From Eonycteris spelaea (Eukaryota > Chordata > Mammalia > Chiroptera > Pteropodidae): 64,000 bases of DNA. How positions within the stretch are numbered: the first letter of the stretch is position 1; each line of letters opens with the position of its first letter. The DNA is taken from NCBI GenBank assembly GCA_003508835.1, contig PUFA01000181.1, forward strand, positions 558,001 through 622,000. Direction: 5' to 3'. Below the pieces are notes generated by a model. It saw nothing but the letters and a program-made list of their open reading frames with translations, was not told the DNA's origin and did not search any database. Made by a program: the position numbers and the translations under genes. Positions 12,011-24,383 of this stretch are shown piece by piece.

Positions 12011-13365
12011 AGAACATCTCCACCCTTGCAGAAGTCCATGTGGCCTAGAAGATCCTCCTTTTGGCTTGTTCTGGTCATCCTTGCCAAAGACTCCTTCAGG
12101 TGTCGCCCTTGACCACCTGCTGTTCTCTCTCACCCCTGCCCAAGAGTCTGCTTAGACGCTGTCCCCAGGCGCCTGGCCTTGATCTCTAGCCCTCAGAAAG
12201 AAGTGGGAGAGGGGACTTTGGCCACACGTTAACACCCAGCCTGAGAGCAGAAGCCTAGGATGCAGAGAGGCTGAAAAGGCAAGGCTGAATGGAAGCCAGA
12301 CTCAACCCCCGACCCCACCCCAGGGCATCCCAGGCTTGGGAGAAAGCCCCTCAGTGCCATACAATCCTTCCTTGTTTCTGCAGTCTCTGGACCATGTACG
12401 GGTAAGACATCTGGAATGTAGTGGCCTGAGGGCTTCCCCACATCACCCACTGCTGGGCTCATCTGATATTAGTGCTCCCAGAGACGTTCCAGCAGAACCC
12501 TGAGCTTTCAAAGGGCAAACAAGTCCAATGAAGCCTTGTCCCAGAAACTCTGCCATGGGGCAGTGGGGGCCATAACTGGACACCACCCTCTGTCACCAGC
12601 TGGATGAACCAAATGAGGAAGGAGAGAAGGACATGGTGGGGAAAGAACTTTGGGGCATGCTTAACATGTTAGAGAGGTTCAAACGAACTCCCCCAATTCT
12701 GAATCCTCAGGGAGGACAAGAGAACGGGGGGTATGGATCCGACTGCTATCACATTCTATCACGAGCGCCTAATTTAAAAGGTTTTGCTACAGTCGTTAGA
12801 AAATCCAATGGGAGCATCTGGGCAAGCTCATATATGTGATGGAAGGAGCAGAGAACAGACCCGGGAAATGGCAGGTCAGGGCTGTCTCTGTTCTGTGCCT
12901 CAGTTCCATCCTCAGTTCCTGCTTAGCCTTAACACAGGTGGGCAGTCAGAGGCAAGACAGGCGTGAAGAAACAAAATAAGTTGGAGAGATACCACAAAAA
13001 AAGTAGTTTGTTTGTTCAATTGGAAAACTAATAGGTAGAAAGAAGCCTGATATTCCAAAGGTGTTAGCATCAGCTAAGAATTTGACTGGAGGAAGTCACA
13101 GGAAAAGTACCACAATTTAAAAAAACTGGCATCAAACTACAGACTAGATTGGAAGCCCAGGGCAAAGCGATCCCACTCTGAAGCTACCCTGTGGCCCTGA
13201 GTAAATTTGGGGACCAATCTGGGATTTATTTCCCTACCTCCACCTGGAAAGGCCAGTAAGCCAAAAGCACCATACTGGTGCCAAGAGTAAAGCCACCCCT
13301 CCCTCTACCCATGAGCAGAATTGAGTCATTAACAGGCCTGTGGGCAAATGACCTATCCAGCTCCC
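12011..13365. other. Unique intronic sequence
   Basis: No repeat, exon or RNA gene recognised. Confidence 0.45.
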
Positions 13366-13399
13366 AGGCACCAAGTGCGCCCAAAACTCAGAGACAGAT

Positions 13400-13625
13400 T
13401 AATGATGATGATGATAATGTTATTCTAAGCAATTTCTATATATTGATTCATTTAATCCTCAAAACACCCTTATAAGGAAAGTACAATTATTATTTTTACT
13501 TTACAGATAAGGAAGTCGAGGCAGAGAAAGTGAATAATTTTCCCAAGGTCACCTGCTAGTAGGCAGCAGAGCCAGAATTCAAACCCAAGCAGTCTATCTC
13601 CAGAGTCCATGCTGTACCCAATATA
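13400..13625 (-). repeat. MIR SINE
   Basis: Minus-strand MIR: ATTTAATCCTCAAAACACCC, TTACAGATAAGGAAGTCGAGG, CCAAGGTCACCTGCTAGTAGG, AGCCAGAATTCAAACCCA. Confidence 0.9.
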
Positions 13626-14098
13626 TTAATAATCCATTAATAATCATATGCAACTCCCAATTTGTTGACCCTTCTGCCTACATTGCCATCCTCCTCTTTC
13701 CCTCTCCAAAATGGGCTGAAAGCAGTTCCTACAGCCCAAACCAGCCTTCTAGCCAACGTCATATTTGCCAAGCTTCTGTTTATCCAGCAACAATAAGCTG
13801 AAGTTTTTAGATTTTGAAGGGAATGGGTTGGGAGGGAAGATATGGGACTTTTTAGGGCAGCACAGAAGAGAGACATCAAAACCAATGATCTAAGGAAGAC
13901 ACAGGGCTGGGTGGGGAACCCAGGGCCCTGATAAAATCCAGAAAATTCTGTCTTCCCCAACTCAGATACCAGGTCCTCTGAGTTTGAGGCCAGACTTCCT
14001 CTAGACAGAGAAAGTGAGGGCTGGTTAGGACTGGAAGCTAATAGCAGAAATGCTTTGGAAGAGTCTGGGAAAAATGGACAATCCAGACTAAGTTCTGC

Positions 14099-14100
<2 letters not shown>

Positions 14101-14150
<50 letters not shown>

Positions 14151-14152
14151 CC
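14101..14152. repeat. (GT)n/(GC)n dinucleotide microsatellite
   Basis: About 20 GT units run directly into GCGCGCGCGC. Alternating purine-pyrimidine throughout, so a potential Z-DNA former. Confidence 0.97.
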
Positions 14153-14159
14153 ATTTCCA

Positions 14160-16585
14160 AGCTGGGTGTCCCGTCACAGAGCCTGGTTCTGCCACCCAGG
14201 TCAGGGACCAGTAATGATGGGTGAGGGCAGGGAATAATCAGAAGCCCTGGGGGAGGAATGCAGACAGACATCTGTGTGCCTGCTTGATGGGGCAGGGGCT
14301 TGCATCCCACCAGGGAGAGAGAGGTGGTCAGGCTGATCGATAGCCCTTACCTTCTCCAAGCCTAGGCCTCATTCCTGCCTACTGCTCTCAACCTAAACAA
14401 GAAACTCCTGTCATTGCCCAGAAATCCTGAGGCCACTGGAGATTGCCCATGCAATGGTGACTCTGCCTGGCAAAGCCAAGTGCTAAAAGGAATAAGGATG
14501 TGTACTGGTCACTTGATTCCAGGAAGACAGCACACAGCAGTCCCTCAGGCTTCTCAGGTAGCAGGCCCAGTTTCCCTTTTGCCTCTATTCATCTTGATGC
14601 ATGGTCAAGTGAGTGGGGACCTCACCTTGTGCCTGTATATCCTTTAGGTAACCTAAGCTACCTGTGGTGGAGGATGCAAAGCTGTGCCAGGCCCAGCACA
14701 GGCTGGGTCCCTAGTGCCTGAAGTGCCAAGCACAAAGGCTCTCATAGTCTGGACAGCTCTGGGGAGGGCGAGGTAGAAGATGCTAGCCGACTCAGGGAGG
14801 AAACCTTTCACTGTCTGAAGCCAGTGTTTCTTCAATCAGCTCCATCACCAAACCAGTCCACAGATGAGGGAGGCAGGAGTGGGAAAAGACAGGGTGCAGG
14901 CCCCCAGCAGAAAGAACTAACACAGGAGATAGTATCAGACTCTCCCCTCGCCACATCCCTGGAAGGCTCCACTGAATCTCCAGACACTTTTCTCTTGATG
15001 TGATGGGGCTGGGCATGAAACTGCGTATCCGAGAGTCATGACTGTCTCATGCTGCCTGACAGTGCTGTCACTGCTTGGCCTTTGGCCCATGCCACCCTGA
15101 GCTGAGATCTTGTCGCAGATGTCTTCTGTTCCAGAGAAAGCACAGGCTCCCTGATCACAGGGACGGCCTCTTCGGCTTCTCTCCTCCACAGAACCAAGCC
15201 CACAGTGTGACAGGAGCAGGCGCTCTTCAAGGATTCCTGACATCCGCCCTTGATTGTGCCAGATTCTGGGGCCATCTGCACCTGGCCTTCCCTGCAGCCC
15301 AGAGCCATACTCCCTCCCCACTCCAACCCACCCCCAGCCCTCTTTTGCTCAGAGCCAGGGCAGCTTTGGTCCTGCTGCCAGAGAAACGAGCCCAAGAAGT
15401 GCCCTGTGAGAAATCTCCCTCTTTGTGGGTACCCTTGCATGCCACAGGGCCTGGCAGGAACAGAAACGGGGGAGGAGAGAGGAAGTGAGTCAGCTCCTTG
15501 CAGAAAAGGGAATAGAAGGGAGGAGCCGGCAGAAGGAGGGGGCAAAGGGCACAGGGGACTGGAAAGGTCACTAAGAAAGAGAACAAGGCCTAGAGGTATG
15601 GTGGGGCCCAGAGAGTGAAGGACAGACATAGGTGACAAACTCCGCAGTGCCACCTCCCACCAAGGCCGGGTGGCCCCCAGAGAGCAGAGAACCTGAGTCT
15701 GGCAGGCACATCCCCACCTGAGGATGGAATCTGAGGCACTCCCCTTCATGACTCATGTATGGCTGGAGGAAGTAAGGCTGTGGGATATGGCCACAGCCAC
15801 ATCTCTCCTCACTGAGGTAGAGTCTCTGGTCCCCAAGGCCTCCCACTGCCTCTCATGAGACCCCAGCAGGAAGCCCCAGCTTCAGAAGCTCAGGTTCCCC
15901 TCGCCTGGCCCAATGGGGAGAACGATATCTGCATCTTCCAGAGAGGATAGGAACTGAGCCCAGCCAGGAGCTGTCCCCAAACTCCAGCTGGCTCTGACTG
16001 GGAAAAATCCTTACTGTGAAAATTCCCAGCCTGCAGACATTCCAGCACGGAGGCAGCCCAGGGAAAGCAGCAAAAAGGAAGAGAAAGCTTTGAACCCTGC
16101 CGGGCCGCATTCCACCCCCTCAGAGACCTGAAGCCAGTAAGACAGGCACATTCTTCCAAGGTCCCCTGGGGAATCTCAGGCAACAAAATTTAGGCAATTA
16201 CTTAACCTCTCTGTATGTAATCCAGTTCCCAGGGCTGGACACTGTACAACCCCATGTGACCCTGAATCTGCTTCTTAACCAATCCTGGTGCCTTCCTGGG
16301 GGCTCTAGTTCAGAGGCAGGAGGCAGGCCATCCCTGGGACCCTCCTCCTAGAGCCCCTTCCCTAGGCCTTGACTCCTGGGTACCTGGAGATCATCTCTCC
16401 TCCACTCCTGTGGGAGATGCTGAGTGCCCAGGTACACAAGAAACACGGTAACATACTGCAGACAGGTCACCAAGGCCAGGGGAGAATGTTCTAGGAACCC
16501 AAACTGATTCAAACATGGAAAACTAAACAGAAATGGGAAACCAGTACTTCAACAAATGTCCCCTACTCTCATGAAGTACTCCAGC
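14160..16585. other. Unique intronic sequence
   Basis: Moderately G+C-rich with several long overlapping open frames (15036-15749 minus is 237 codons) but no family signature. Antisense frames are equally open, so they are not annotated as genes. A purine-rich segment lies at about 15460-15600. Confidence 0.5.
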
Positions 16586-16589
16586 CCTG

Positions 16590-16810
16590 GAGAAATAAGA
16601 TAACTAATTAATTACAATCTTGATGGATGATATGAAGAAGATGGGATAATGCCAGGGTGCAGACCTGACATGTTCTGAGAGGATCAGGGAAAGCTTCCCT
16701 GAGGAGGTGAAATTCCAACTGGAGCCAATGAGTATGAGTGAATGAGGGCAGGCAGGGAAAAGCATTAGAGACGAAGGGAACAGCAGGGACTCGATGGCAG
16801 AAGTGAGTGA
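16590..16810 (-). repeat. L2 fragment
   Basis: AGGGAAAGCTTCCCTGAGGAGG with TGAAATTCCAACTGGAGCC is the reverse complement of the L2 3' ORF end. Confidence 0.65.
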
Positions 16811-17404
16811 GAACTCTGCGTTATACACCCACTACCAGCTAGGCACTCTGCCAGGCTGCCCTCACCTTTTCCCCTCAGTGCATACTATGAAACAACAGTG
16901 CTCAGCACCTCGTGCAACCAAGAGGACCTGTTCTTGGTCATAGATGACAGTCTGGAGATCCTACCACCCCAAATGCTGCAGAGGTCAGTACTAGCATGGC
17001 TGTAAGGGCCCAAAAGGCAAGGGGCAACGTTCCTGCCCTCTAGGATCTCGCATGGGAGATGTGTAAGGGACGAAAGTACACCCCTCCGCCACCCCTGGGA
17101 GACCACCTAAATGATGCCATTTCTCTTCCTAAGGCTTCCCTCCGCCACCTTTCCAGAATCTCTCCTAATTCCTGCCAGATTAAGTCCCACCTGTTGCCCT
17201 TTGGGCTCACTGCCCATAGTTAATCCTCAGGAGAGTCTGAGAGCAATGGCCACACCCCTTCCGTGGTTCGTCATCCACAGAGCACGAACAAGAGTGGCCA
17301 GTCACTCTGGCATCTCCTTCTTTTCTAGAGAAGGGACTTCTAGGGCAGCAGGCCTGGTCTGGGCACTGGATGTATGAGGATATCCAGATACTGCCTTTCC
17401 CTAT

Positions 17405-17600
17405 CCTATACAGCAGGTCCTCGAATAACAAATGACATAATTTCGTTCAATGTCATTTCATTATAACGTTGGTAAGATGTCATAGGAACTTAACTCCTGT
17501 TTATATCAATTAGCCTATGCTAGAATCAGTTTTGTTATGTTGTTTCGTCTCAGTTCCAAGAACCTATCGATGCCGTTAAGTGAGGACTCACTGTAGAGCA
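17405..17600. mobile_element. Terminal-inverted-repeat DNA transposon remnant
   Basis: The left end ACAGCAGGTCCTCGAATAAC pairs with the reverse complement of the right end, ACAGTGAGTCCTCACTTAAC. The centre is AT-rich with internal ATAACGTTGG. Family not assigned. Confidence 0.75.
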
Positions 17601-17875
17601 CACTAGTGAAGAGCAATTAGATGATGCCCTGAGTTTAAGTCCTGACAAGTCATTTAATAGCCTTTAACCCTTAGGCAACTTTCTTAACCTTAACCTCTCT
17701 ATAATCCAGTTTCCTCACTGATGAAGTAGAGATTATTATAATAACTACTTCAAAAGGTTGTCGGGAAAATTAAATGAGTTAGTATATAAAAAACACCTAG
17801 AACATATAGAACATATTGTGAATGCCTAACATATAGTGAATGCTAGCCATGATCCTCATCCTTGCTATTATTTCC
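17600..17875 (+). repeat. MIR SINE
   Basis: Runs CTGACAAGTCATTTAATAG, TTAACCTCTCTATAATCCAG, AAATTAAATGAGTTAGTATA to ACATATAGTGAATGCT. Confidence 0.75.
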
Positions 17876-17899
17876 CATGCCTTTCCCTCAGGGCATTTC

Positions 17900-20080
17900 T
17901 GTTCAGCTGACTTTTTACCAGATCAATTAAATACCACTTACGGAGCATGTATGTGTTACGTGCTACACTGGACACCACACAGAATACTGGACAAACAGCC
18001 TAGCCCAGAGTCTGCGTAAAGCAGCCGGGCTGAGCTGTGACAGGGCAGAATGCCATGCTGAGGAATGCATAGTGAGAGATTAAGGGAGCCGGAATGGTGA
18101 CCCAGGTCTCAGGAAGCTGTTTCCCAACCAAACTAGAGCCAACAACTGAAAAAATAAGCTTGGCTGATACTGTCCCCTATATTTAACAGAACAGAAGCTG
18201 CTGCCAAATACCCCGCGGGACTCTAGGGTAGACCTACCTCCCCGCCACCAAACTGCTCGGCAGGAAGTGGGGAGCCATGAAGACTCCACTCCTTCGAAAT
18301 GCTTGTCTGGCCTGGTGGGTGCCCACCGTGCTGCTGGATGCCTGGGGCATATCCGTACCCACTGCCCAGGACTCACAATGGAGGCACCAGGCAGCTTGCC
18401 CAGGCAGCAGGGGTGTCCCCTCCCTAACTGGGTCACCGGTCCCCACCCCCCAGGATACGGCATGGAGAACCCAGCAGCTTCGTGTAGTGTAGTGGGGCGG
18501 CGGGAGCCCTGCTGGCAGGCAGAACGTGTGCTTGTGGTTTCTGGGAAACGCTGTAGAGATTTGCAGCATTTTTAAAATACTTGTGTTCCCACCCGCCACA
18601 CACCCCCTTCACCCCACTCCTCACCCACCCCCAGTCGGGTTGTTTGCATATCTGGTATTTTCCAGAACCATTTCAATGTAAATAAGAGTGATTAGAAGGG
18701 AGCAGAGGGCAGAGTGGCCAAGGGTATCAGGGTGAGCCAGAGGGGTTCTGGCCAGGGCTGGAAGGGGCCAGGGCGGGTTGCCTCAATCAAGGCCCTACCC
18801 CCGCACCAGGGCTCCAAGCTGTGCCTGCAAAAACAACCAATGACCATGACATGTACCCACACCCAGTTCAATGTAGCCTGGGCACTGTGCCCACCACCCA
18901 CAAGCTGGGTGGTCAGGGCACTCTGGGGCTGCAGTTTGTCTAGCATCTCATCTGGAAGAAGCCAGAATGGTGCCTCTGAGGACAGAGTAGGGATGCCTAG
19001 CAGATAGAAATGACCTGGTCCACTATTCTATCCTGCTGGTCCCTTGTAGCCCACTAATCCAGGGAAGATAACCCAAAAATGCTCCTAAAGACAGTTTACC
19101 TACCAGTTCTCACGCTCTAGACACCTACCCACTGGCCCCTCATTACCAAAAGAACTCAGTTTGAGTCCTACTCTGAGCCCCCAGGATGGGCTCTCACATG
19201 GTGAGAATCTGATGCCACAAGTGCCTGAAGCTTTGGCACAAAATAAAGTAAAAATTTCCTGCTTAAAAACAAAAGACAAAAACAAAAAACCCTCCAAGGA
19301 TCATTTGCTGTAACATTAGGGACAGAAGCATTCTAGCACACAGCCCAGGTAGCACCCAGCCGTGTCAGCACCACCAAAAGCCCCAGGGAAAGCCCATCAC
19401 TCAGCAGCTGGCCCAGCAGACCGACAATTTCTAGGGTCTTCTTGGAATCCTGCAGGCCCCACTCCTGCCAGTACCCAAGGATCCTGGGAAAAAGGTTGAT
19501 GAGGCTCATACAGTTTCTGCTGAGGGATCCAGGGCTTCCACTATAGCAAAGGGGCCCCTGACTGGCCAATCTTCTTCAGGGCCACTGATGTCCATGCCTG
19601 CAGGCCTGAGAAGCTGGGCTCCAAGAAGCTGAAAAAAGCTAAGAAGCACCCAGTGTCCCGTCTCTCTCTTCAGCTGGTTATCTTTCAGAGCTACAGTGGA
19701 AGTGTTTGGACAGAAGCATCAGGAGTTCCCACTGGAAAGAAAGCCTTACCAGGAAAAAGGATAGGAGAGCACTGGGATGGATTAATTAAGGAGGCTGCAA
19801 AATTACCTTCCCTGGATGACTTTAGAGTCTGGGCAGAGGGAAAGATACCAATTTACTACCTGCCAAAGTCTACATAAGTGATCTCATCTAATACATAAAC
19901 ATGTTGACCTTAAATAAAGACCCACAAAATATAGAATACAGAATAAAAGCCAAGTTTCCCTTTAGCTCCAATCTTATTCTCCTCAGAGAAAACTGCAGGG
20001 AGTTGGCTGGGTGTGCACTTTTTTCCGATTTCATCTTCCATATTCTGGGAAGAGAGAATAAGGCCCATTTATAGAGATCA
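17900..20080. other. Unique intronic sequence
   Basis: No repeat of note and no exon. Overlapping open frames around 18080-18600 on both strands show no recognisable domain. Confidence 0.45.
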
Positions 20081-20084
20081 AGGG

Positions 20085-20430
20085 TCATGTCCTCTAAGAG
20101 GCCTCTCCTAATTGTCACCCCTTCTCCTTAGATGGCACAGGCCCTTTCCTCCTTCCCACCCACTATTTACCTGTACAGACTTCTCTGATGCAGTTATGGT
20201 TCATGGTTGCCTTTCTTTACTTAGGTTTATGCTTCCTTAAGGAAAGATACTATTTTATTAATTTATCCCCCAGTGCCCAGTACAGTGAGCACTTGGTTCT
20301 TTAACAGACTTTATTAAATGTATAAGGGAATGAGTAAATTGAGGGTCAGAAAAGTTTGGTCACTTTAGTAACACTCAAACACAGGTCTTTCTGGTTCCAC
20401 AGTCTATGCAATTTCTACCATAACATGCCC
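20085..20430. repeat. L2 3' end (plus) and MIR (minus)
   Basis: 20100-20310 reads as an L2 end (CCTCTCCTAATTGTCACC, GCCCAGTACAGTGAGCACTTGG). 20330-20430 has a minus-strand MIR-like segment. Confidence 0.6.
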
Positions 20431-21185
20431 TCTTCTAGGTTCTCCTGAGTGTGGAGCTGGTTTAGACTGGTATGACAAACTCTTCATGAACTTCACAGCA
20501 CTACATTTGTGAGCAAACCCCAAGGTCCAATGGAGAAGAAACTGTATCACAGATCTCTGGCAAATGCCTGACAGCTGGAGGGAGCGGGGGGTAGGCTTTC
20601 CTTTAAACTCCCACCTCTCCCTCCCACCACATCCTCAAAAGCTCAGGGAAGCAGGGCTTTCTGGGTAGGGCTCCCATGAAGACAAGCTAGCTCCTCTGGC
20701 TCTTGGCAGTGGGACAACCACATTTTGGCAGGGGTTAGCCAGGTGGGCTTTTCTGCGGCCAGCAGAAACGTCCTACATTCCTAGACAATCCACTTGGCCC
20801 CCACAATGAACCTGCTGAGGATACAAACGTAAGGGACTGGCTCTCCTTTCTCCCGGACCCTAGTCTCCACCCGGCCTCTACCCCTTCTCAGTAGGCATTG
20901 ACTTTCTCACCCAGACTCATGGAACTGGACAGAAGAATTTTGACCCAACTGGGGTTTTAAGATCCTCATTTTTACCAATACCTCCGTTAATCTCACCAGC
21001 CTCATGTAACTCTTTGCCTTTAGAAAATTTAAGAGTAATTGATCTAAAGACAAATGACCCCAAAACACTTTCCCTGAAAGAACTTAGCAACTTCCCCAAA
21101 ACTTGGCAATCACACTTGACCCTTCCTCCCTTCCCTCTCCCACACTAGTAGGTCACCAAGACTCCAGAGCCTGCCTTAGTTGCTC

Positions 21186-21795
21186 ACCTCTGATCTCTCT
21201 CCATCTCCAATGCATCCACCTAAGTTCAGGCCACCATTCATTGTACTAGAAAGTACTACAATAGCTCTCTCACTATTCCACCAACAGCTACCCTTGCTGC
21301 ACCTGAAAGCATGCTCCATAAGCAGCCAGAGAGATTTTGTAAAATCTGTCCCTATCAGTCCCTGATTAAACTGCTACATTGCCCTTAGGTTAAAGTTTAC
21401 ATTCCCTAACATGACTTGCAAGGGCCTTCACAACCTGGTCCCTGCTTGCTTCTCTCAGTACTGTCCCTATATACTGTCCCCCAGCCTTAATCCCCAAATG
21501 TGCCATTCTCTCTTGCACCTCTAGGCCTTGACATGTGTCTAATACAGTAATTTTCTTTCCTGCCTTTCCTATACTCATCTCCTATCCAAATGTCAGCTCC
21601 TTGACTCATTCTAAAGACTGTACTTGAAGTCCCTCTTCTGTGCTCCCTAAGACCCTATACTGGACTCAAATGGCATTGTTATTGTCTGCTACGTGACCAC
21701 CTCTCTCCTTGGGGCTGAGATTATGTGCTGCTCACTGCTGCATCCCAGGACCTAGCACACAGTAAGTGCTGAGTAAATGTTTATTTAATAGGTAG
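21186..21795 (+). mobile_element. L2 element, 3' half
   Basis: Long diverged L2: TGATTAAACTGCTACATTGCCC, GGCCTTCACAACCTGGTCCC, CCAAATGTCAGCTCCTTGA and the terminal CCTAGCACACAGTAAGTGC. No intact frame. Confidence 0.85.
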
Positions 21796-21799
21796 GTAA

Positions 21800-23765
21800 G
21801 TAGAAGAATAGTTGGCAGAAGAAGTGTTGCTTCTCTCAGGCCTGCTGAGTGATTTCCACCAGGCCCTAAATCTATCCTACTACCGTGGCTCACTCCTACT
21901 CCCAATGAAGCCCTGTTTAGAAGCTGCAGGGACACACAAACAAGGTATGAGCCAAGCATTCTGGACACACACCATGTGAGAAGGAGACCCAAGGGACCGT
22001 CTCTCCCTGAGGCCTTCTGAACAGGCCATGGACAGGAGCCATGGGGCCTGGCCCCCATCTGTGTGCAGAAAGAGAGCAGATGGCTAGCCAGCTCCCTCCA
22101 AGCTCCCTGGGGACAGGCAACGTGTGGACACAATTGATGGATGGCCTGAATGGCAGGGTGGCCACCAGGGCTGTTCCTGTGGGGCTAGAGTTGTCAGGGT
22201 ACCCTACCCAGGAGTCTGGAGGAGGCGTGAAGACTCTTTTCTTGGCGTGGAACTGGGATTGGGACTACTGCCAAGAAAAGGAGCAGGAGTAGGAGTGAGA
22301 AGAAGAGGAGGAGATAGAGCATGAGAGCCTCCGAAGAGGCTGCAGCACTCCCACACTGGCTCTGGGGTCTGTCCCAGGAAGCTGGAATGCTGCGCCTCTC
22401 TGCCGTAGCATGCGTCCCTACCACCTACCCAGGTAAGAACAGATACGGGGCTTCTCTCAGCCCTGTGCTTCTTATTGTCCTGTCAGATGGCTCTAGGAGA
22501 CATGTGAACATGGGGCTTTCTACTGTGTCCACTGCTGGATTCCCAGGTGGGGGAAGAAGTCTTCTGGGTACCAGCTGGTCTTGCCCAATGGGGCAAGAGC
22601 AAGCCAGCATGTCTGGGATACCAGCCGTGAGGTGGGATCCATCAGGACCTCTAAAGCTAAGCCATTCACCTCCCCAGGGATGGGGTAGTTGCAGCTAGTT
22701 GGGAAGGAGAGTGGCTGGGAAATATGAGATGCCAGGATGATCCCTGAGCCCCACAGAGGCCTGTGCCGTGGTTCAGCAGGGAGCTGGCAACAATCCCCTA
22801 AGGAATTCATTCTTTAAGGAGAAAAAAATTCCATCTGTTGAAAGCAATGGTAGCCTGGGAGAAAGTAGATAGATATGGCAACATAGTATGGTCTTTGGTT
22901 CTGAGATAAAGACCACATTCCCTCTAAACTGTGGTTCCCTGAGTTCAGTCTAGCCTGGTGGCTAACATGGTAGGTGCTCAATGTGTTTCTGGAATATGTG
23001 TCCAGGTCCTTTCCTGGATTCCACCTCAGGCTCCCTCCCACTCACTACCCCTTCCTGACTAGCAAAGCTGCCTGACCCCACCAGCTCCAGGGTAAAGGAA
23101 GGTCTGGAAGCCAATTCCAGCGCTTCCTGACAGAGTCTGACCCTGCTGCTCCCAGGCCCTCCAGGCCTGATCTGCTGCTAGGCTGAGCAGCCATCTGAGC
23201 AGCCACTTCCCCTCTCCCCGGGAGAAAGCTAAGACTGGGACTCTGCCTGCTTCCTTAGCATTTCCTCCCACTTCTGACTTGGACACAGCTGACTGGTCAC
23301 TTAGTGCTGAAAGGTCCTGGCCAGACTGTGCACTGGTCAGTCTTCAGGGACCAGATGTAGACAGTCCTAAAAGACACAGCTGGGAGAGAGGGATGGCCAG
23401 AGGCCAACTTGTCCTTCATATACTGTCTCCAGGCAGAACATTCCAAACTGATATCTAGCCACCCTACCAAAAGGCATCTAGGGGTAGAGATGTCCATCCC
23501 CCTAGAGACCATCTTTTCAGGAGTCAAATTCAGTTGGTCCTTGGTAAACAAACAGATATCTGCTAAATCTGATAGATGCTCCTAATTTAAATCTCTTCTG
23601 CTCCTATGCCACCCCCTTCCACTGCTCTTTTGCATAGGCAGGATAACAGTTGTGTCTCAGAGATAGTGAGGTGACACTATCTCTGTAGGCTTAATCTCTG
23701 TTGCTTTTCCAGGCCATGCTTTTTCTTCTTCTAGGAGAGGTAATAAAACTCTTGGAGCTCAGGTG
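21800..23765. other. Unique intronic sequence
   Basis: A purine-rich GGAGNAG tract lies at about 22275-22320. No gene or RNA recognised. Confidence 0.45.
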
Positions 23766-23769
23766 ATTT

Positions 23770-23935
23770 TTATATATCAAACCTAGTCATTCCCTGCTTC
23801 AAATCCTACAATGGTCCCATTTCACTGGGATAAAACTTAAACACCTACCATGACTTACAAGGTCTTTCATAATCCGGCCTCTCTATCTTTGCAACCTTAC
23901 CTGGTATTCAACTCTTCACTCACTCAGGGATAAGA
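23770..23935 (+). repeat. L2 fragment
   Basis: CCTGCTTCAAATCCTACAATGG, GACTTACAAGGTCTTTCATAA, TCCGGCCTCTCTATC. Confidence 0.75.
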
Positions 23936-24383
23936 GGAGGCCTGAGGTCATGTCCCTAGGAGCTACCAAAGCAGCTATATATCCCAAATGTTCTATGGTA
24001 CCTCCAATACCTAAATAATATGGAAATTCTATATTTTAGTTCCAATACCAGTTGACTAGTGGTACAGACTGTCTCTCCTATCTGGAATGGCACATGTTAG
24101 CCTCCATGCCCCAATGTAGGGCTCAAGAATAATGGTGACCAAACCTCTAACGCACCCTTGTATCATGAAGCCTGTATGACCACGTCTCATCGCCAGTAAG
24201 GTTACTCCTTCCCACAAGCCAGGTAAGTGGTCCCTGTAGCCCAAGGAGTGGCTCAGCTTCACCATTCATACACTCACTAGGTTGCAGCTCTTGGTCATTC
24301 TAATCACCTACCTAAGTACAACTGCAGGAGATGCCAGCAATCCCCATCCCTGCTCACCCCCAGCTGCCCCGGGAAACACTCAC

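Larger units (their letters stand above)
1..24383 (-). other. MYO18A: MYO18A intron following the first coding exon (partial)
   Basis: This stretch lies downstream, on the minus strand, of the donor at 24383/24384. The next MYO18A coding exon should begin with the acidic AKTEEQ-type segment known from the human protein. I could not find it in any minus-strand frame, so that exon lies beyond the left edge. The intron is filled with old repeats (MIR, L2, L1M, hAT MITEs), one fruit-bat-type SINE, a probable internal promoter at about 4.3-4.9 kb and a GC-rich element at about 10.1-10.4 kb, each listed separately. The intron assignment follows from splice-site logic and the known human gene structure. 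Confidence 0.85.

Noticed and set aside
15036..15749. 237-codon minus-strand frame
   Set aside because: Overlaps several other open frames on both strands and shows no recognisable family or splice logic.
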